A stretch of 64,000 nt of DNA. It comes from Erythrophleum ivorense (Eukaryota; Streptophyta; Magnoliopsida; Fabales; Fabaceae). This document shows positions 11,050-22,869 of the stretch, piece after piece (positions within the stretch are counted from its first letter, which is position 1; every line of letters starts with the position of its first letter). Location: contig JAIUCV010000019.1 in assembly GCA_026724425.1 (NCBI GenBank), positions 9,828,325-9,892,324 on the forward strand, read 5' to 3'. The notes beneath the pieces were generated by a model. That model ran no database searches. It saw only the letters and a program-made list of their open reading frames with translations, and was not told where the DNA came from. The translations under genes were made by a program, and so were the position numbers.

Positions 11050-13114
11050 GACGGTTCACTTCAATTGGTGTCAATTCTCATATGAACATCAAGTATCCTT
11101 ATAATTACACATGTTCAAAAGGGTTTACATCCCATTCATCATAAGATTACATCATATGGCATCAAAATGGTTACAAGGTGAATACATAACACATTTCCAT
11201 GTTAGTTCTCTTCCTTTAAGTTTGATAGCTTCCATTCCTTTGCTCACTTGGTCCACTTAGACATGTTAAGTAATGGGGAGGAAAGAATGAAATTCTAAGA
11301 ATCCCAATAGCTTTTCTTTCTTTCAAGCACACATAATAGATGTAAATTCAAGTCTAAAAATGTATGTATGACTATCTTGAAGTTCATAAACATATATAGA
11401 ACATTTCTTGCATTCAAGAAGTCATATATAACATACATAAGCTTGCCAAGACTATGGTTTAGCCTTACCCATTTTCTTTGGGATTTTTGGACTTACTTCA
11501 CCCATTTTCTTAATGGAATTTTAGCCCTTAGACTTAAGCCTCACTATTTAAGGACTTTTGACTTTGTACTGACTCTATCTCCTTGGGGCTTTGGGACTTT
11601 TCTCCCCTAGGGACTTTGACTTCACCACACTCAAGCAAGCCATTGATATTCATAAAAACATTATTCAAGTGCATAAGCAAAGCATCATGGTACCATGGCA
11701 TACAAATACATGCTCGAAATATATTTCATGGATTAAACATACTCACACACATTCAAAGATAAGAAAAACACCCCAATCATGCATGAACGAAAGAAGAGAG
11801 AGCTACCTTGATTGCAAAAAACACACTTTCTTCCTTGAAAACTCTTTCTTTCCTTGGCCACACACTCACAAGGATGTGAAACTTGATTCCTTTGGCCTAA
11901 CCACATTAAACAGGGATCTAGTTATGCTCGTGGAACAAATTCTAATGTCACACATACACTAGAAAAGCTAGATGGCTCATATTGTTCAATTATGGTTCCA
12001 TAAGGCACCTAATGAAGCAACCTTGGGAAAACATGATCTTGGCTCCATTCTCTCCCTTAATCTATGACTCTTGACTCCATTTAAACTTTTTGGAGCCATC
12101 ACACATTCATTTCAAGGAGCCTAGCTAGGTGTTGCTTCATTATGCTACAATATAGAACCTATACCTCCATTACACTTTTTAGGCTTTCTAAATTTTTTCT
12201 AAAGCTTCCTCTCATACTCTTCCATCATATATGTTATAAAACTAAGTTTGGAAGAAATTAAAATACTCCATAGGTGCATGAACCTTCCTTGGTTGAGGCT
12301 ATACTTTTAATTGGCACCAATGGAGCTTGCTTGATTTCTTTGATAGGAGAAGCATGTGAGAGGCTTCTTTGATATCTTAGGAACTCATATGGACTCTTAA
12401 ACATCTTAATTTATGGCTAGAACTCATCTTACAAACCAAGTTGTAACTAAAACCCTAAGTTATGCATCTTAAAAAATCATGATTCTTTTTTTGTTTCCTT
12501 TGCATATTCTTATTCCCCCACACTCTAATTCCTAAGATTCATCCTTGGTTTGGTTCAAAATTAAATCCCCCTTGGCTATCCATGCATGGGGCAAAACACA
12601 CAAGAAGAAAAATAAGGAAGAGTAAGCTTGAAAACAACCAAACTACCTTGATTTCCTAGCTTCTTTTGGATGCTTCTTCTTTTGTTTGGATTCTCCTCTC
12701 CAATTTCAAAATGCTCCCTTCTAGTTTCACCTCAAAATAGCACCAAAGACTTCAATAAAACTATAGGAAGGAGGAGGAGATTAAGTTTACTAAAGGAAAG
12801 GCCAATAAAATCTATGAATTTCAAACCTTTCTTGCCTTGTTTTCCCTCTTCCTTTTCCCTTCTCTTGTGCGCCTCTCTCCTTTGGTCTCACTTCTATTTT
12901 TGGACAGAATTAAAGTTGGCTAAGTGAGGGGAAGAAAGGGGGCGTCCATATGTATAAGAAGAAGGAATAAAATTGTTCATTAAAAATTCCCATTATGTCT
13001 CATCTTTTTGGCATTTTTATTTTTAGTTCATTTTAGCTCCTTTTTTAAGACCATCTTTTTCATCATAAATTTTGGATTCTCTAACTTATAAATTGCCTTT
13101 GGAATCACTCAACT
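11050..13114 (-). mobile_element. Reverse LTR, left part (split by 13115-16161)
   Basis: This main-family LTR in reverse orientation has lost its 3' end near 11050. It runs through the hairpin block (about 11290), the internal repeat module (11440-11620) and the leader. At 13114 it breaks within the words ...CACTCAACT and resumes at 16162 with ...AAGCTAAAACC, which are contiguous in other copies (for example 22017-22037). The forward LTR in between is therefore nested in it. Confidence 0.78.
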
Positions 13115-16100
13115 TGTATAAGGTCTTAAAAAATTTAGAAAGCATTCGAGAAAATGAACGAAACTCATCGGATACAAAAGGAAGTCCCCCGAAATAAATT
13201 AGTTAGGGTCCTAAAAAATTTAGAAAGCATTCAAGACTCCTAAAAAATGAAAATCCTAGGCTCAGACAGAAAGAAAAATGGAGCAAGAATGAAGAAACAA
13301 TTTCTTACGGAAAACTTACAAACGTAATGGTATTTTCGTAATTTTGAGCAAATTTTGGGATTCACATAGGAGGGATTTTTAAATGAAAGTTTTGAGTTCT
13401 CCAGGGTTCTCAGAGGCCCTGAAAACCATGGAAAGCTCCGGGACAGTTACAACCCCTCAGGTGGACGTTTTCTAACATTAGTTAACTCAAACTTTGACTG
13501 GGTTCATTCGAGAAGGTTTTAGCTTCGATTTGAGTGATTTCAAAGGCATTTTACTAAATTGGGAACTTAAATTCCATAATGAAAAAGATGGTTCTCAAAA
13601 AGGAGCTAAAATGAGTTAAAAACAAAAATGCCAAAAATGATGGATAAAATTAAAATTTTTGAGAAAGTAGAAGTTTCTTGAACACACTTTAAGTTTCTTA
13701 TTTCTTTTCCCCTTCATTTGCACTACCCATTCTGCCCAAAAACCAGAGAAAACACCAGCTCTCTTAGGCCCACCATGGAGAAGAAGAAAGGAGGAGAAAA
13801 AGCAAGAAAAAGGTAAGGAATTTCATGGATTTTCATGCTCCTTCTTCTTCCAAACTTGTTCCTCTCCTCTTGAGCTTTCTTCCTATGATTATAATGAAGT
13901 TTATAAATCTATTTTAAGGGAGAAATTAAGGAGAAAATTCGGATTTGAAGAAAGGAGCTCAACGAAGACAAGATTCAAGTAAGAAAAAGCAAGAAAATAA
14001 GGTAATTTCTTCTTCCATGGTTGCTACCTCGTGCTCCTTTTCCTCTACCATTTCGCCCCACTCATGAAACCCTAGGAGGGTTTGATTTTTAGGCAAAACC
14101 AAGGGTAATTCGTAGGAAAAAGGGTGTGGAGATTAAGAATATGCAAAGAGAATTAACAAATTACCATGGAAATTCAAGATGCAAAGTCTAGGGTTTCATA
14201 TGTTCCTTACAAAATATGATTTGACACCTTGATTCCTATGTCTAAATGAGAGTTTAAATGAGCTCCTAAAATCCCTAGAAGTCTCCCCATGTGATTCCTC
14301 CATCAAAGAAACAAAGCAAAGTCCATGAAGGCCATTATGCTTCATTGTCTCGGTCTAAGAGGGTTACCAGACTTAGGGAGAGTTTTAAATTTTTCTAAGC
14401 CTATTTTTGAGTCATATATGATGAATGAATATGAGGGGAAGCCTTGGAAAAGTTTAGAAATCATAAAAAGTGAGATGGTGCTTTATGTTCCGTAATATGA
14501 CTTAAAGAAGCAACATGTAATTAGGCTCTTTTTTTTAATTGTGTGATAAATCCAAGAAGCTTAAAAGGAGTTAAAAATCATATTTGAAAGGAAAGAATGG
14601 AGCCCAGAATTTACTTGATGGGTGTTGCTTCATTAGGTGTATTCTTAAAAACATAAAGGGACTAATGAGTCAAACTAGAGTTTAAGCAAGTTGTATGGCC
14701 TTATAATTAATTTTATGAACCTAATTAGCTTCCATAAATTATGTTTAGGCCAAGAGAAATCATTCCCACACCATTGTGTGTGTGAGCCGAGAAAGGGAGC
14801 CTTGATTCAAGAAGAAAAGTGTGTGTTTACTTCCAAGGTAGCTCTCTCCACTTTCTCTTATGCATGATTATTTGCTTTACTTGTCTTTGAATGTGTTTAT
14901 GTATATTTCAAGCCATGCAAAATGTTCTAGCATGAGCTCTTACTCCATGGTACCATGATGATGCATTATGTTTTCCAAATGATGTTTATGATGTTTGTCT
15001 TGGTTTGCTTGAGTATGGTGAGCCAGAAAACCTTTAGCCATGGTGAGGATGAGCCAAGAACCCTTAAGATTGGTTGAGACAAAGTAAAGAGTCTCCCAAA
15101 AGTGAGGTTAACTCCCAAGAGTATAGTTGAGTCTAAGAACTCCTTAAAGAATGGGTGAGGCAAGTCCAAAATTCACAAGTAAATGGGTGAGGCCAATCCA
15201 CTTGCTTGGCAAGCCTATGTATGCTATATATGACTTTTTCAAATGCTAAGAATGCTTCTTGAATGATTGAACATATCCATATGCCATGCATGCATTTGTG
15301 AGACTTGTTTTGCATGCTTAATGTATGATTGAATGGGAGATGAGCTATTGGGATTCTTTAAATCTCATCTCCTCCTCTCCAATATTCTAACATGCTAGGT
15401 GGACTAAGAGAGCAAGGAGAAGGAAGCCAACCACTTGAGAGATGAGAGCATGACATTGAAATACATGAAATTTGCTTTTTTAAGACTATCAAGATGGCAA
15501 ATGTTGTCATCTATTATTGTATATGACTTGTGACTTTATGAACATGTATAATTATGTTATTGTATCATGTATAATTGAGAGCTAAGGTTGTATGAATGGA
15601 AATGCACATTTCAGCCATGTAATGGCAAGTTTATATTATCAAAGTGTATGTATAAATGCAAGTTAAATGGCCAAATTGAGATGCATGAGGTTTAGGACCA
15701 TTTGGGCAGCTCACACAAGTCCTATTTATGCAACTTTCTAGAATGGCCAAGAATACATGATTTCGTTCTGGACATATTTTTAGCATAAAGTAGACATGTG
15801 TAGCTTTCCAGAATGGCCAAAAATGCATAATTTCAATTTTTCTAGAATTAATTATGATTTTTCAAAGTTCATTACAGAAAAGCCAAAATTCTATCTAAAA
15901 TTACTCCATGAGATTTCATGCTTCCCTTTACTTTGCGCGACCTCGAATTTTGATGATGAAAATGAGTTGTATCCATGTAATTAAATATAAGAATGTGATG
16001 TATGAGCTCATATGGTCCACGTGACACTGAATGGAATTTTCATACGCGACGTAACACTAAAATATTTATTATTTTATGTTATTTTCTTTGCTCTTCCATG

Positions 16101-16161
16101 AGTTACATGATGGTGAAGCATGAGAATAGCATGAGATAAGCTAGAAAATTATGGTGTTACA
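13115..16161 (+). mobile_element. Main-family solo LTR, forward, nested
   Basis: A forward LTR is inserted in a reverse LTR of the same family. It ends with ATGGTGTTACA at 16161 and has the leader, the AAGGTAGCTCTCTC block (about 14837), the repeat module (15015-15210) and the hairpin (15349-15368). Its start is abnormal: the first ~65 bp of the usual LTR are replaced by a second copy of a block found at 13205. No internal domain follows. The flanking bases do not form a clear target duplication, perhaps because of age or that changed start. Confidence 0.75.
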
Positions 16162-16560
16162 ATTTAAAGCTAAAACCTTCCTAAATGAAAAGGTTAAACT
16201 TTGGGTCAACCATCATTAGAAAATATACACCAAAAGGGTTTGAACTGTCCCAGAACTTCTCATGATTTTTAGGGACTTTGAGAATCCCAGAGAGCTCAAA
16301 TTTTCTATTTAAGAAGCCCTCTTGTGTGAATTTTTAAAATTACTCAAAATTACAAAAATGTCATTATGTTTTGTAACTATTCTGTTAAATTTTGTCTAGT
16401 TATTTTGGCTCTGATTTTTGGGTACCTCTAGCCTCCTATTTTCATTACTTAATGTTTAGATCATTATTCTAATTTTTCTAGACCTCAACCAATTCATTTC
16501 AAAGGATTTACTCTTAAAACATATTTGTTTTTGTCGTTTTTATGAAAATTGGACATTACA
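16162..16560 (-). mobile_element. Reverse LTR, right part
   Basis: This is the continuation of the reverse LTR interrupted at 13114. It covers the last ~400 bp up to the LTR tip at 16560 (ATTGGACATTACA). Confidence 0.75.
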
Positions 16561-17300
16561 TGAGATGGTCAATTTTTTATGCTATCCTTATTTCATGCAA
16601 TGGTTCCTATAGAAATGTTGCTTAAATAGATTAAAACTTGCTCAAATAAAGAGATTGCAATTTAGAGGCTAGATGGACCAGTTTGGAACCACATTTTGGT
16701 CCAAATAAGTCACAAATTGTATCTCTACCCTTGATAGTCCAAATGACCTAGTTTAGAGTTGAAATTTAACAAAAAATTAGAGAATTTTTAGAGCTTTCTG
16801 ACAAGTTAAAGATAATATTTTTCTAAGTTCTATAGAATATTTTATGAATTTTTAAAGTTTACTAAAATGTGTAGATTTTGACAGTTACTGTAGTTATTGT
16901 CATAGCTTGGATTTTCATGTTTTTCAGGGACTAGTGAATTCATTTTCACTTGATATTTTTACAACATAAATTTTAGATCATAAGCTTTCTATAGACACTT
17001 AATTTACATGAAAATGAGTTATATAACCAAAGTTATGAATTTTTGAAATTTATTATGTCAATGAGGCCAAGATTGGCTATAGAATTCCAATATGCAAATG
17101 GAACCTTTATCATAGTCATATGGTCAAAACAAACTTGTTAAAGGTAGCCTTGGATGAAAATGAAAGGAAATTCAAAATTTGACTTTCATGGTTCCATTGG
17201 ATATATAAAAAAGGCTGAAAATCAATACCTTAAGTTTTATAACAACTGAATTTTTGTTACTATTGAACATAGTGGCATAAGAATGTTTATATAGAGTATG
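16561..17300 (+). mobile_element. 3' part of a divergent forward LTR
   Basis: The segment matches, at lower similarity, the 3' part of the divergent LTR at 33121-33700: shared blocks include GAAACTTGCTC-like words, the CTCTACCCTT block and the TAAGCTTTCTA block. Both ends are approximate, and its left part is lost or displaced by the reverse LTR ending at 16560. Confidence 0.5.
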
Positions 17301-17954
17301 TTATGATACACATGTAATTCTTTTTCAAGACAGAACATGTATATTGATGTTAGGCCTATGTCTACATGATCACAAAACTTAACATAAACCCTTTAAGAAT
17401 ATTAGAACTTAGTGCAAGCTTACATGTATTGGCTTGGCATGCACAACATATGAATTGCTTAGCCATGATTTATATTTCTATAAAACTTAACCTAAGTCTA
17501 TTGCTTTGATGATTGCCTATTGTAATTCATCTCTTTGTACTTCTCATAATATATTAGATTTGTAAATAGCATCTGACCATTCACAAGAAATTAAAAAGAA
17601 AATAATAGATTAATCTTGATAGCAATTAATTTACAAGAACCCCAATTCAATCATAGTATTTAAACTAATCCATATAAACCTTATATTTAAGGGTTTAACT
17701 ATTCATAATTGAAAACAAAATTCTAAAGATTGAACTATTAGAATTCATGATGAAGAGAAGAAATAAAAGACAAAAGGCAAAGTGAATTCATAATAACAGC
17801 TTTAGAAGAACTCCTTCAAGATTCTAATGGTGTAGTGGCTTTTCAGAGTGCTTCTTTAAGATGTTGCATAAATTTTTTAAGCCTTTCAAGTCTTTTTTTT
17901 AAAGGTCTCTTATTATTCCAAAATTTCCATAAACCTTTCAAAATCCAATGTTAA
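17301..17954. other. Unassigned A/T-rich DNA
   Basis: No frame or recognisable repeat is seen. It precedes the palindrome-rich tandem array and may belong to the same element. Confidence 0.4.
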
Positions 17955-18982
17955 AATATGTTTAAAATTACTCACATAGCTAGGCCATGTAAAAATGTTC
18001 TTTCGTATGGCTAAGCCATGTGACTCTTTAGTTGCTGCTTTCTTCAAATTCTAATAGGTACATGTGTTATGCATATACACATGGTTAGGCCAGGTCCTTT
18101 GTCCAAAGCTTCATAATTTTCCTCATTACATTGCCTATGTAATTCTACACTTGTGGGCCATGTAACTCTTTGGCTAGTGGCTTCCTCAAAGACTTCCTAA
18201 CCACACATCTTGTGTAATTATACATTAGTAGGCTGTGTGATTATCTGGCTTGATTTCCTCTTTTTTTTTTTACATTTTTCTTTTATCTTCTTTGAATGAA
18301 TTTTGATCAAAACATACAAAGATGCATAATAAATCTTATATTATCAATTAGAATTTATGCCTTAAAGCTAAATAAATATGTAACAATTTTAACACATCAA
18401 ATTCTCTTACACTTGAAGGTTTGCTTATCCTCGAGCAAAGGAAAAGCTATGAAGATCACTTAATCCCTTCATATGTTCATGATCAATCTATAACCAATTG
18501 CTATAGGATTATCAAATTCTCCCTAATTATTTTGCATCAACCCTAGTACTCCTAATGAAAGAACAATCACATATGCACAAACGAGGAAAATCTTGTATTA
18601 GTCTATTATTAGTTATGTAATGTAATTTATTCAGTCAATGCCGATGTTTTCTATGCATTTAACTTTATACTTTCCCTTTTTTCACTATAACAAGCTAGAT
18701 AATAGTACAGAGGCCCTTCCTTGGGTCTTGTCACTAGATGCTTTCTAGATTTTCACCTTTTCTTTTCCTCAATCTAAGTAACAAATTTGAAGTGCTATAC
18801 ATACTCATAATTCACATAGCTAGGCCATGTAATTATGCTCAACGGCATGGCCAAGCTGTGTAGCTCTTTGCATATGATTTTCCTTAGCTTCTTGATGGTT
18901 ACATGGGCAGTGCATATCCTTATAGCCAAATCATGTGTAACCATCAGGCTATGGCTTCCTTAAAGACTTCCTAGTCACATAT
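17955..18982. repeat. Palindrome-rich tandem array, copies 0-1
   Basis: This is the start of an array of ~0.8-0.9 kb units. Landmarks such as TTGATCAAAACAT (18303), AGAATTTATGCCTTAA, CTCGAGCAAAGGAAAAGC and ATTCACATAGCTAGGCCA recur at matching spacing here, at 22870-23849 and in the next unit. Within each unit, imperfect palindromes of the type CACATGGC...GCCATGTG recur (17973-17990, 18005-18022, 18813-18830). Such motifs are familiar from LTRs of some plant gypsy elements, so the array may be an LTR interior. It is broken at 18982 by a solo LTR. Confidence 0.7.
18978..18982. repeat. Target duplication CATAT (left)
   Basis: CATAT here and at 22870-22874 flank the reverse LTR plus TRIM. Removing one copy and the insert joins the tandem-array sequence cleanly. 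Confidence 0.85.
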
Positions 18983-21900
18983 TGTAACACAATATTCAAT
19001 AAGCTCATCTCACATCATTTCTAGACTCACTTCCTTGAATCATACAAGCTTTCCAAAGAAAAGCCATCAAAAATATTCAATTAAATTGCATTACGTTATG
19101 GATAAATTTTTTGTTTTGTGTCTCATGGACCATATGAACTCATCCACCTCATTCTCATATTTAAATACATAAATACAACTTAAAACCATCTTAAGAAGTG
19201 GCCAAAAACTCGAGCTCATGGGACATTTACCCAAATTTTACAAGTGCAGCCTCGAGTTCATGGTCTAACTTTCTATCATGAACTTTGAAAAATCTTAACT
19301 AATTGTAAAAAAATCAAAATTAAGCAACTGGAAAGCTAAAGATATCTACTTTATTCTAAAAATAATTTTAGACCACAAAAAGGGCGTCTAGCCATTGGAA
19401 ATCTATGGAACAGTAACCAAGGTCCTTGGCGCTACTAGTACTGTCACAGAATTTTAAAAATTCATATCTCCCTACTTAGACATCTAATTGGAGTGATCTT
19501 GGTGGCCATAGAAATCTTATAATTTCTAGTTTATGCCTATAAAATTTCATGAGTATTGGATAGCATTTGGCCTTCAAATGACACAGGAGAAGAAACTGAT
19601 CATATGAACAGTAACCATACCAGAACAATTGAAAACTTGCAACTTTGAAAAATCATAATTAATTCCACTAAGCTCCAAATAATATGGTATTTATCTTCCC
19701 AAAAAGCTCTAGATAAGATCTATATGTATGCCAAATTTTATGGGCAAATTCGTTCATTTGGTCAAATCTTGACATTGAGTTTCAAAATGGTCATTTTTGT
19801 GTCTTCAATGGGTCTTAAATGGTCCAAAACAACTTCTAAGACATCCATGGCCACTTGAGCACATGGAAAAGCACCAAAATGGTCTACTAAACATGTCTCA
19901 AAGGTACACAAACCCAGATTTCACAAACTCACACTCTCACCCCAAGGTATATACAAGAACACATAAGCCATATCTTGCCATTCAATGCTTAAAACTTGCT
20001 ATATCATACATATGGTATCAAATCTCATTCATACACAATATATTCATATATTTACATGTGTTCATGAGGTCATACATCATATACAATATTAGATTATATC
20101 ATATGCCATTCATATGGCTACAAAATGGACATTTCCACACACTTTGTTATCAATTTCCTTCGTTTATGCTTGGTGGCTTCCATTTCTTGTCTCACTTGGT
20201 CCATTTAGTCATGTTAGACAAATGAGGAAGAAGGGATGAGATTCTAGGAATCCCAATAACTCTTCTCCCTTTCAACCATACATAAAGAATGCAATTCAAG
20301 TCTAAAAATACATGCATGGATATCATGGAACATCTCTAACATTCAAGAAGTCATATAAAACATGTATAAGCTTGCCAAGCATGTGATTTAGCTTCATCCA
20401 TTTCCTTTAGGGATTTTAGACTTACCTCACCCACTTTCTTAAAGGTCTTTTAACTAAGCCTTACTCTTGGGAGACTTTTTTCTTTGTCTCAATATTCTTG
20501 AGAGTTCTTGGCTCATTTTCACTATGGCTAGGGGACTTTTCACTTCACCACACTCAAGCAAACCAAAGCAATTTCACAAAGTATCATTTGAATGCATAAC
20601 ATAACATCATAGTACCATGGCATTTAGATACATGCTAAACCAATTTTCATGGCTCAAAACATACATACACACATTCAAAGGCAAGTTAAACACCTATTCA
20701 TGTATGAGAGAAAAAAGAAAGAGTTGCTTTTGTCACAAATGCACACTTTCTTCTTTGAACTTGGTTCCTCTATTGTAGCCACACACTCACAAGAAGGTGG
20801 AACTTGGTTCACATAATATGGAAGCTAATTATACTCTTGGAATAATTTCTAAAACTACACATTCATTTCAAAAGCAAGGTGGTTCTTATGGCTCTTTTAT
20901 GGTTCCATAATGCACCTAATGAAGCAACCTTGGGCAAACATGGTCTTGGCTCCATTTTTTCCATCCATTTAAGGTCCTTGACTCTATTGAAGTCTCTTTG
21001 AGCCATCACACCTTCATTTCAACAAGTCTAACTAGGCGTTGCTTCTTTAAGCCATAATATGGAACCTATGATACCATCTCACTATCCATGGCTTCTAAGA
21101 TTCTTCCAAGGCTTCCTCTCATCCTCTCCCATCATATATGACTCAAAATCAAACTTGGAATGAATTAAAACTACTCCTTGGTGCTTCATCTAGCCTAGGC
21201 CATGGCTATGCACATAAAGGAGAAGCAAGGAGTTTGTCTTGTTTTCTTGATGGGAGATGCATGTGGGAAGCTTCTTAGAGATCTCTAAAACTCATATAAA
21301 CCTTCATTTTAGCTTATGAATTCTTGTATCAAAACAAAATTTTAAGGGAATACTTGAAACCCTAACTTTGCTATCTTGAAATCTAATGGTTGTTTGATTG
21401 TTTCCTTTGCATATTCTTGCTCTTCTCCCTCATTTTCCTAAGATTCACTCTTGGTTTGGCTAGAATTTCAACCCCTTAGGGTTGGTCTTATATGAGGCGA
21501 AACATACATGAGGGGGAATAAGAAGAATCAAGCTTGAAGCATAGCAAATTACCTTGTTTCCTTAGTTTCCTTTGCTTGTTCTTCACTTTGCTTGGCTTCT
21601 TCTCCTTGAATTCAAAATTTTTCTCTTAGGTCTGACCTCAAAACAGCCCCAAATACTTCAATAAAACCATAGGAATGAAGGAAAGATGGAAAAGAAGGAT
21701 TTTGCTAAAGATAAACTAAGAAAATCCATGAAAAACCATACCTTTTCCTTACTTTTTCTCTTCCCTTTCTCCTCTCCCTTGTTCACCTCACTCCCTTGTT
21801 TCTACTCTAGTTTAAGGCAAAAATGAAATGAACTAAGTGAGGAGAAGAGTGGGGCATGGGGTATATATAGTTAGGGTTCAAGGATTTGCTTCCCAAAATT

Positions 21901-22422
21901 CCAATTATGTCCCTTAATCTTGGCATTTTCGTTTTTAGTTCATTTTAGCTCCTTTTTTATAATTGTCTTTTCCATCATAAAATTTAGGTCCTCAATCTTA
22001 TAAAATTCCTTTGGAATCACCAAATTAGAGCTAAAACCTTCCCGAATAAAAGGGTCAAAGTTCAAGTCAACCAACGTTAGAAAACGTACATCAGAGGGGT
22101 TTTAACTATTCCAGGATTTTTTATGCTTTTCAGGGCCTCTGAGAACCTCAGAGAACTCAATTTTTCCATTTTAAAAGCTCTCCTGTGAGTATTCCAAAAT
22201 TTTCCTAAAATTATGAAAACACCATTATGTTACATGGCTATTTCGTTAATTTCTGTATGGTTATTTTAGTTTCTGTTTTAGGATACCTCTAGCCTCCTAA
22301 ATTCATTACTTAATGTCTAGATCATTATTCTAAAATTTCTAGACCTTAACCAATTTATTTCAAAGGACCCACTTTGAAAATGTATTTATTTCTATCATTT
22401 TTTACAAAAATCGAACACTACA
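18983..22422 (-). mobile_element. Solo LTR, main family, reverse
   Basis: A near-complete 3.44-kb LTR in reverse orientation starts TGTAACACAATA and reaches the LTR tip ACACTACA at 22422. With the TRIM attached at its end it is flanked by the perfect duplication CATAT. There is no internal domain, so it is a solo LTR left by LTR-LTR recombination. It contains the hairpin (20238-20254), the repeat module (about 20385-20560) and a TATA box (21861-21870). A 142-codon open frame at 19797-20225 on the plus strand is antisense to the LTR and is matched at the same place in the copy at 60753. Confidence 0.88.
21861..21870 (-). promoter_or_regulatory. TATA box of solo LTR
   Basis: On the minus strand this reads CTATATATAC, at the conserved promoter position just before the purine-rich leader of the LTR. 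Confidence 0.5.
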
Positions 22423-22615
22423 ATTAACACTTTATAGAGCCCCGTGGATATTGATCCCGATAAATGGCTTCTCTCATTAACTCCAAGGTTTTGTTCTTCT
22501 TAAAAGATGGCTTCTCCCATAGCTCCTAAGAAAACACATCCATATGGGGAGAGTACTACTCCCATTTATAAAGCCTTAGCCCAAGGCCTTCCTATCCGAT
22601 GTAAGACATTACAAT

Positions 22616-22628
22616 CCACCCCCCTTTT
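22616..22628 (-). promoter_or_regulatory. TRIM polypurine tract
   Basis: On the minus strand this reads AAAAGGGGGGTGG, immediately before the second terminal repeat. It is the presumed primer for plus-strand synthesis. Confidence 0.8.
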
Positions 22629-22668
22629 AGGGTTAACCCATCCTCGGGTTGCACACGCAGCTAGGCCA

Positions 22669-22682
22669 GCTCTGATACCAAA
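22669..22682 (-). promoter_or_regulatory. TRIM primer binding site
   Basis: On the minus strand this reads TTTGGTATCAGAGC, complementary to the 3' end of plant initiator methionine tRNA, directly after the first terminal repeat. Confidence 0.88.
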
Positions 22683-22869
22683 TACCTTACAAAGCCCCAT
22701 GGATATTGTCTCCGATAGATAGCTTCTCCCATTAGCTTTGGGGTTTTGTTCTTCTTGGAAGATGACTTCTCTCATTAGCTCTCAAGAAAATGCGTCCACG
22801 TGGAGAGAGTACTACTCCCACTTATAAGGCCCTAACCTAGGGTCTTCATACCCAATGTGGGACATTACA

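Larger units (their letters stand above)
22423..22869 (-). mobile_element. TRIM retrotransposon
   Basis: This is a terminal-repeat retrotransposon in miniature, about 0.45 kb, read on the minus strand. Two ~187-bp direct repeats (LTRs) lie at 22683-22869 and 22423-22613, each beginning TGTAATGTC followed by a CCCACATTGGG or TTACATCGG block. Between them are a primer site (TTTGGTATCAGAGC) and a polypurine tract (AAAAGGGGGGTGG) around a ~40-bp spacer. It has no coding capacity and would depend on enzymes of other elements. No 5S-like Cassandra motif is seen. It sits exactly at the tip of the solo LTR; the words CTACA and TTACA on its two sides may be a one-mismatch target duplication, in which case its right edge is about 22864. 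Confidence 0.88.

Noticed and set aside
22507..22775. Overlapping frames of about 70 codons on both strands
   Set aside because: They fall within the TRIM terminal repeats and primer region, which are non-coding.
22423..22869. Cassandra-type TRIM with 5S rRNA promoter boxes
   Set aside because: I looked for 5S-like internal promoter words in both terminal repeats and saw none.
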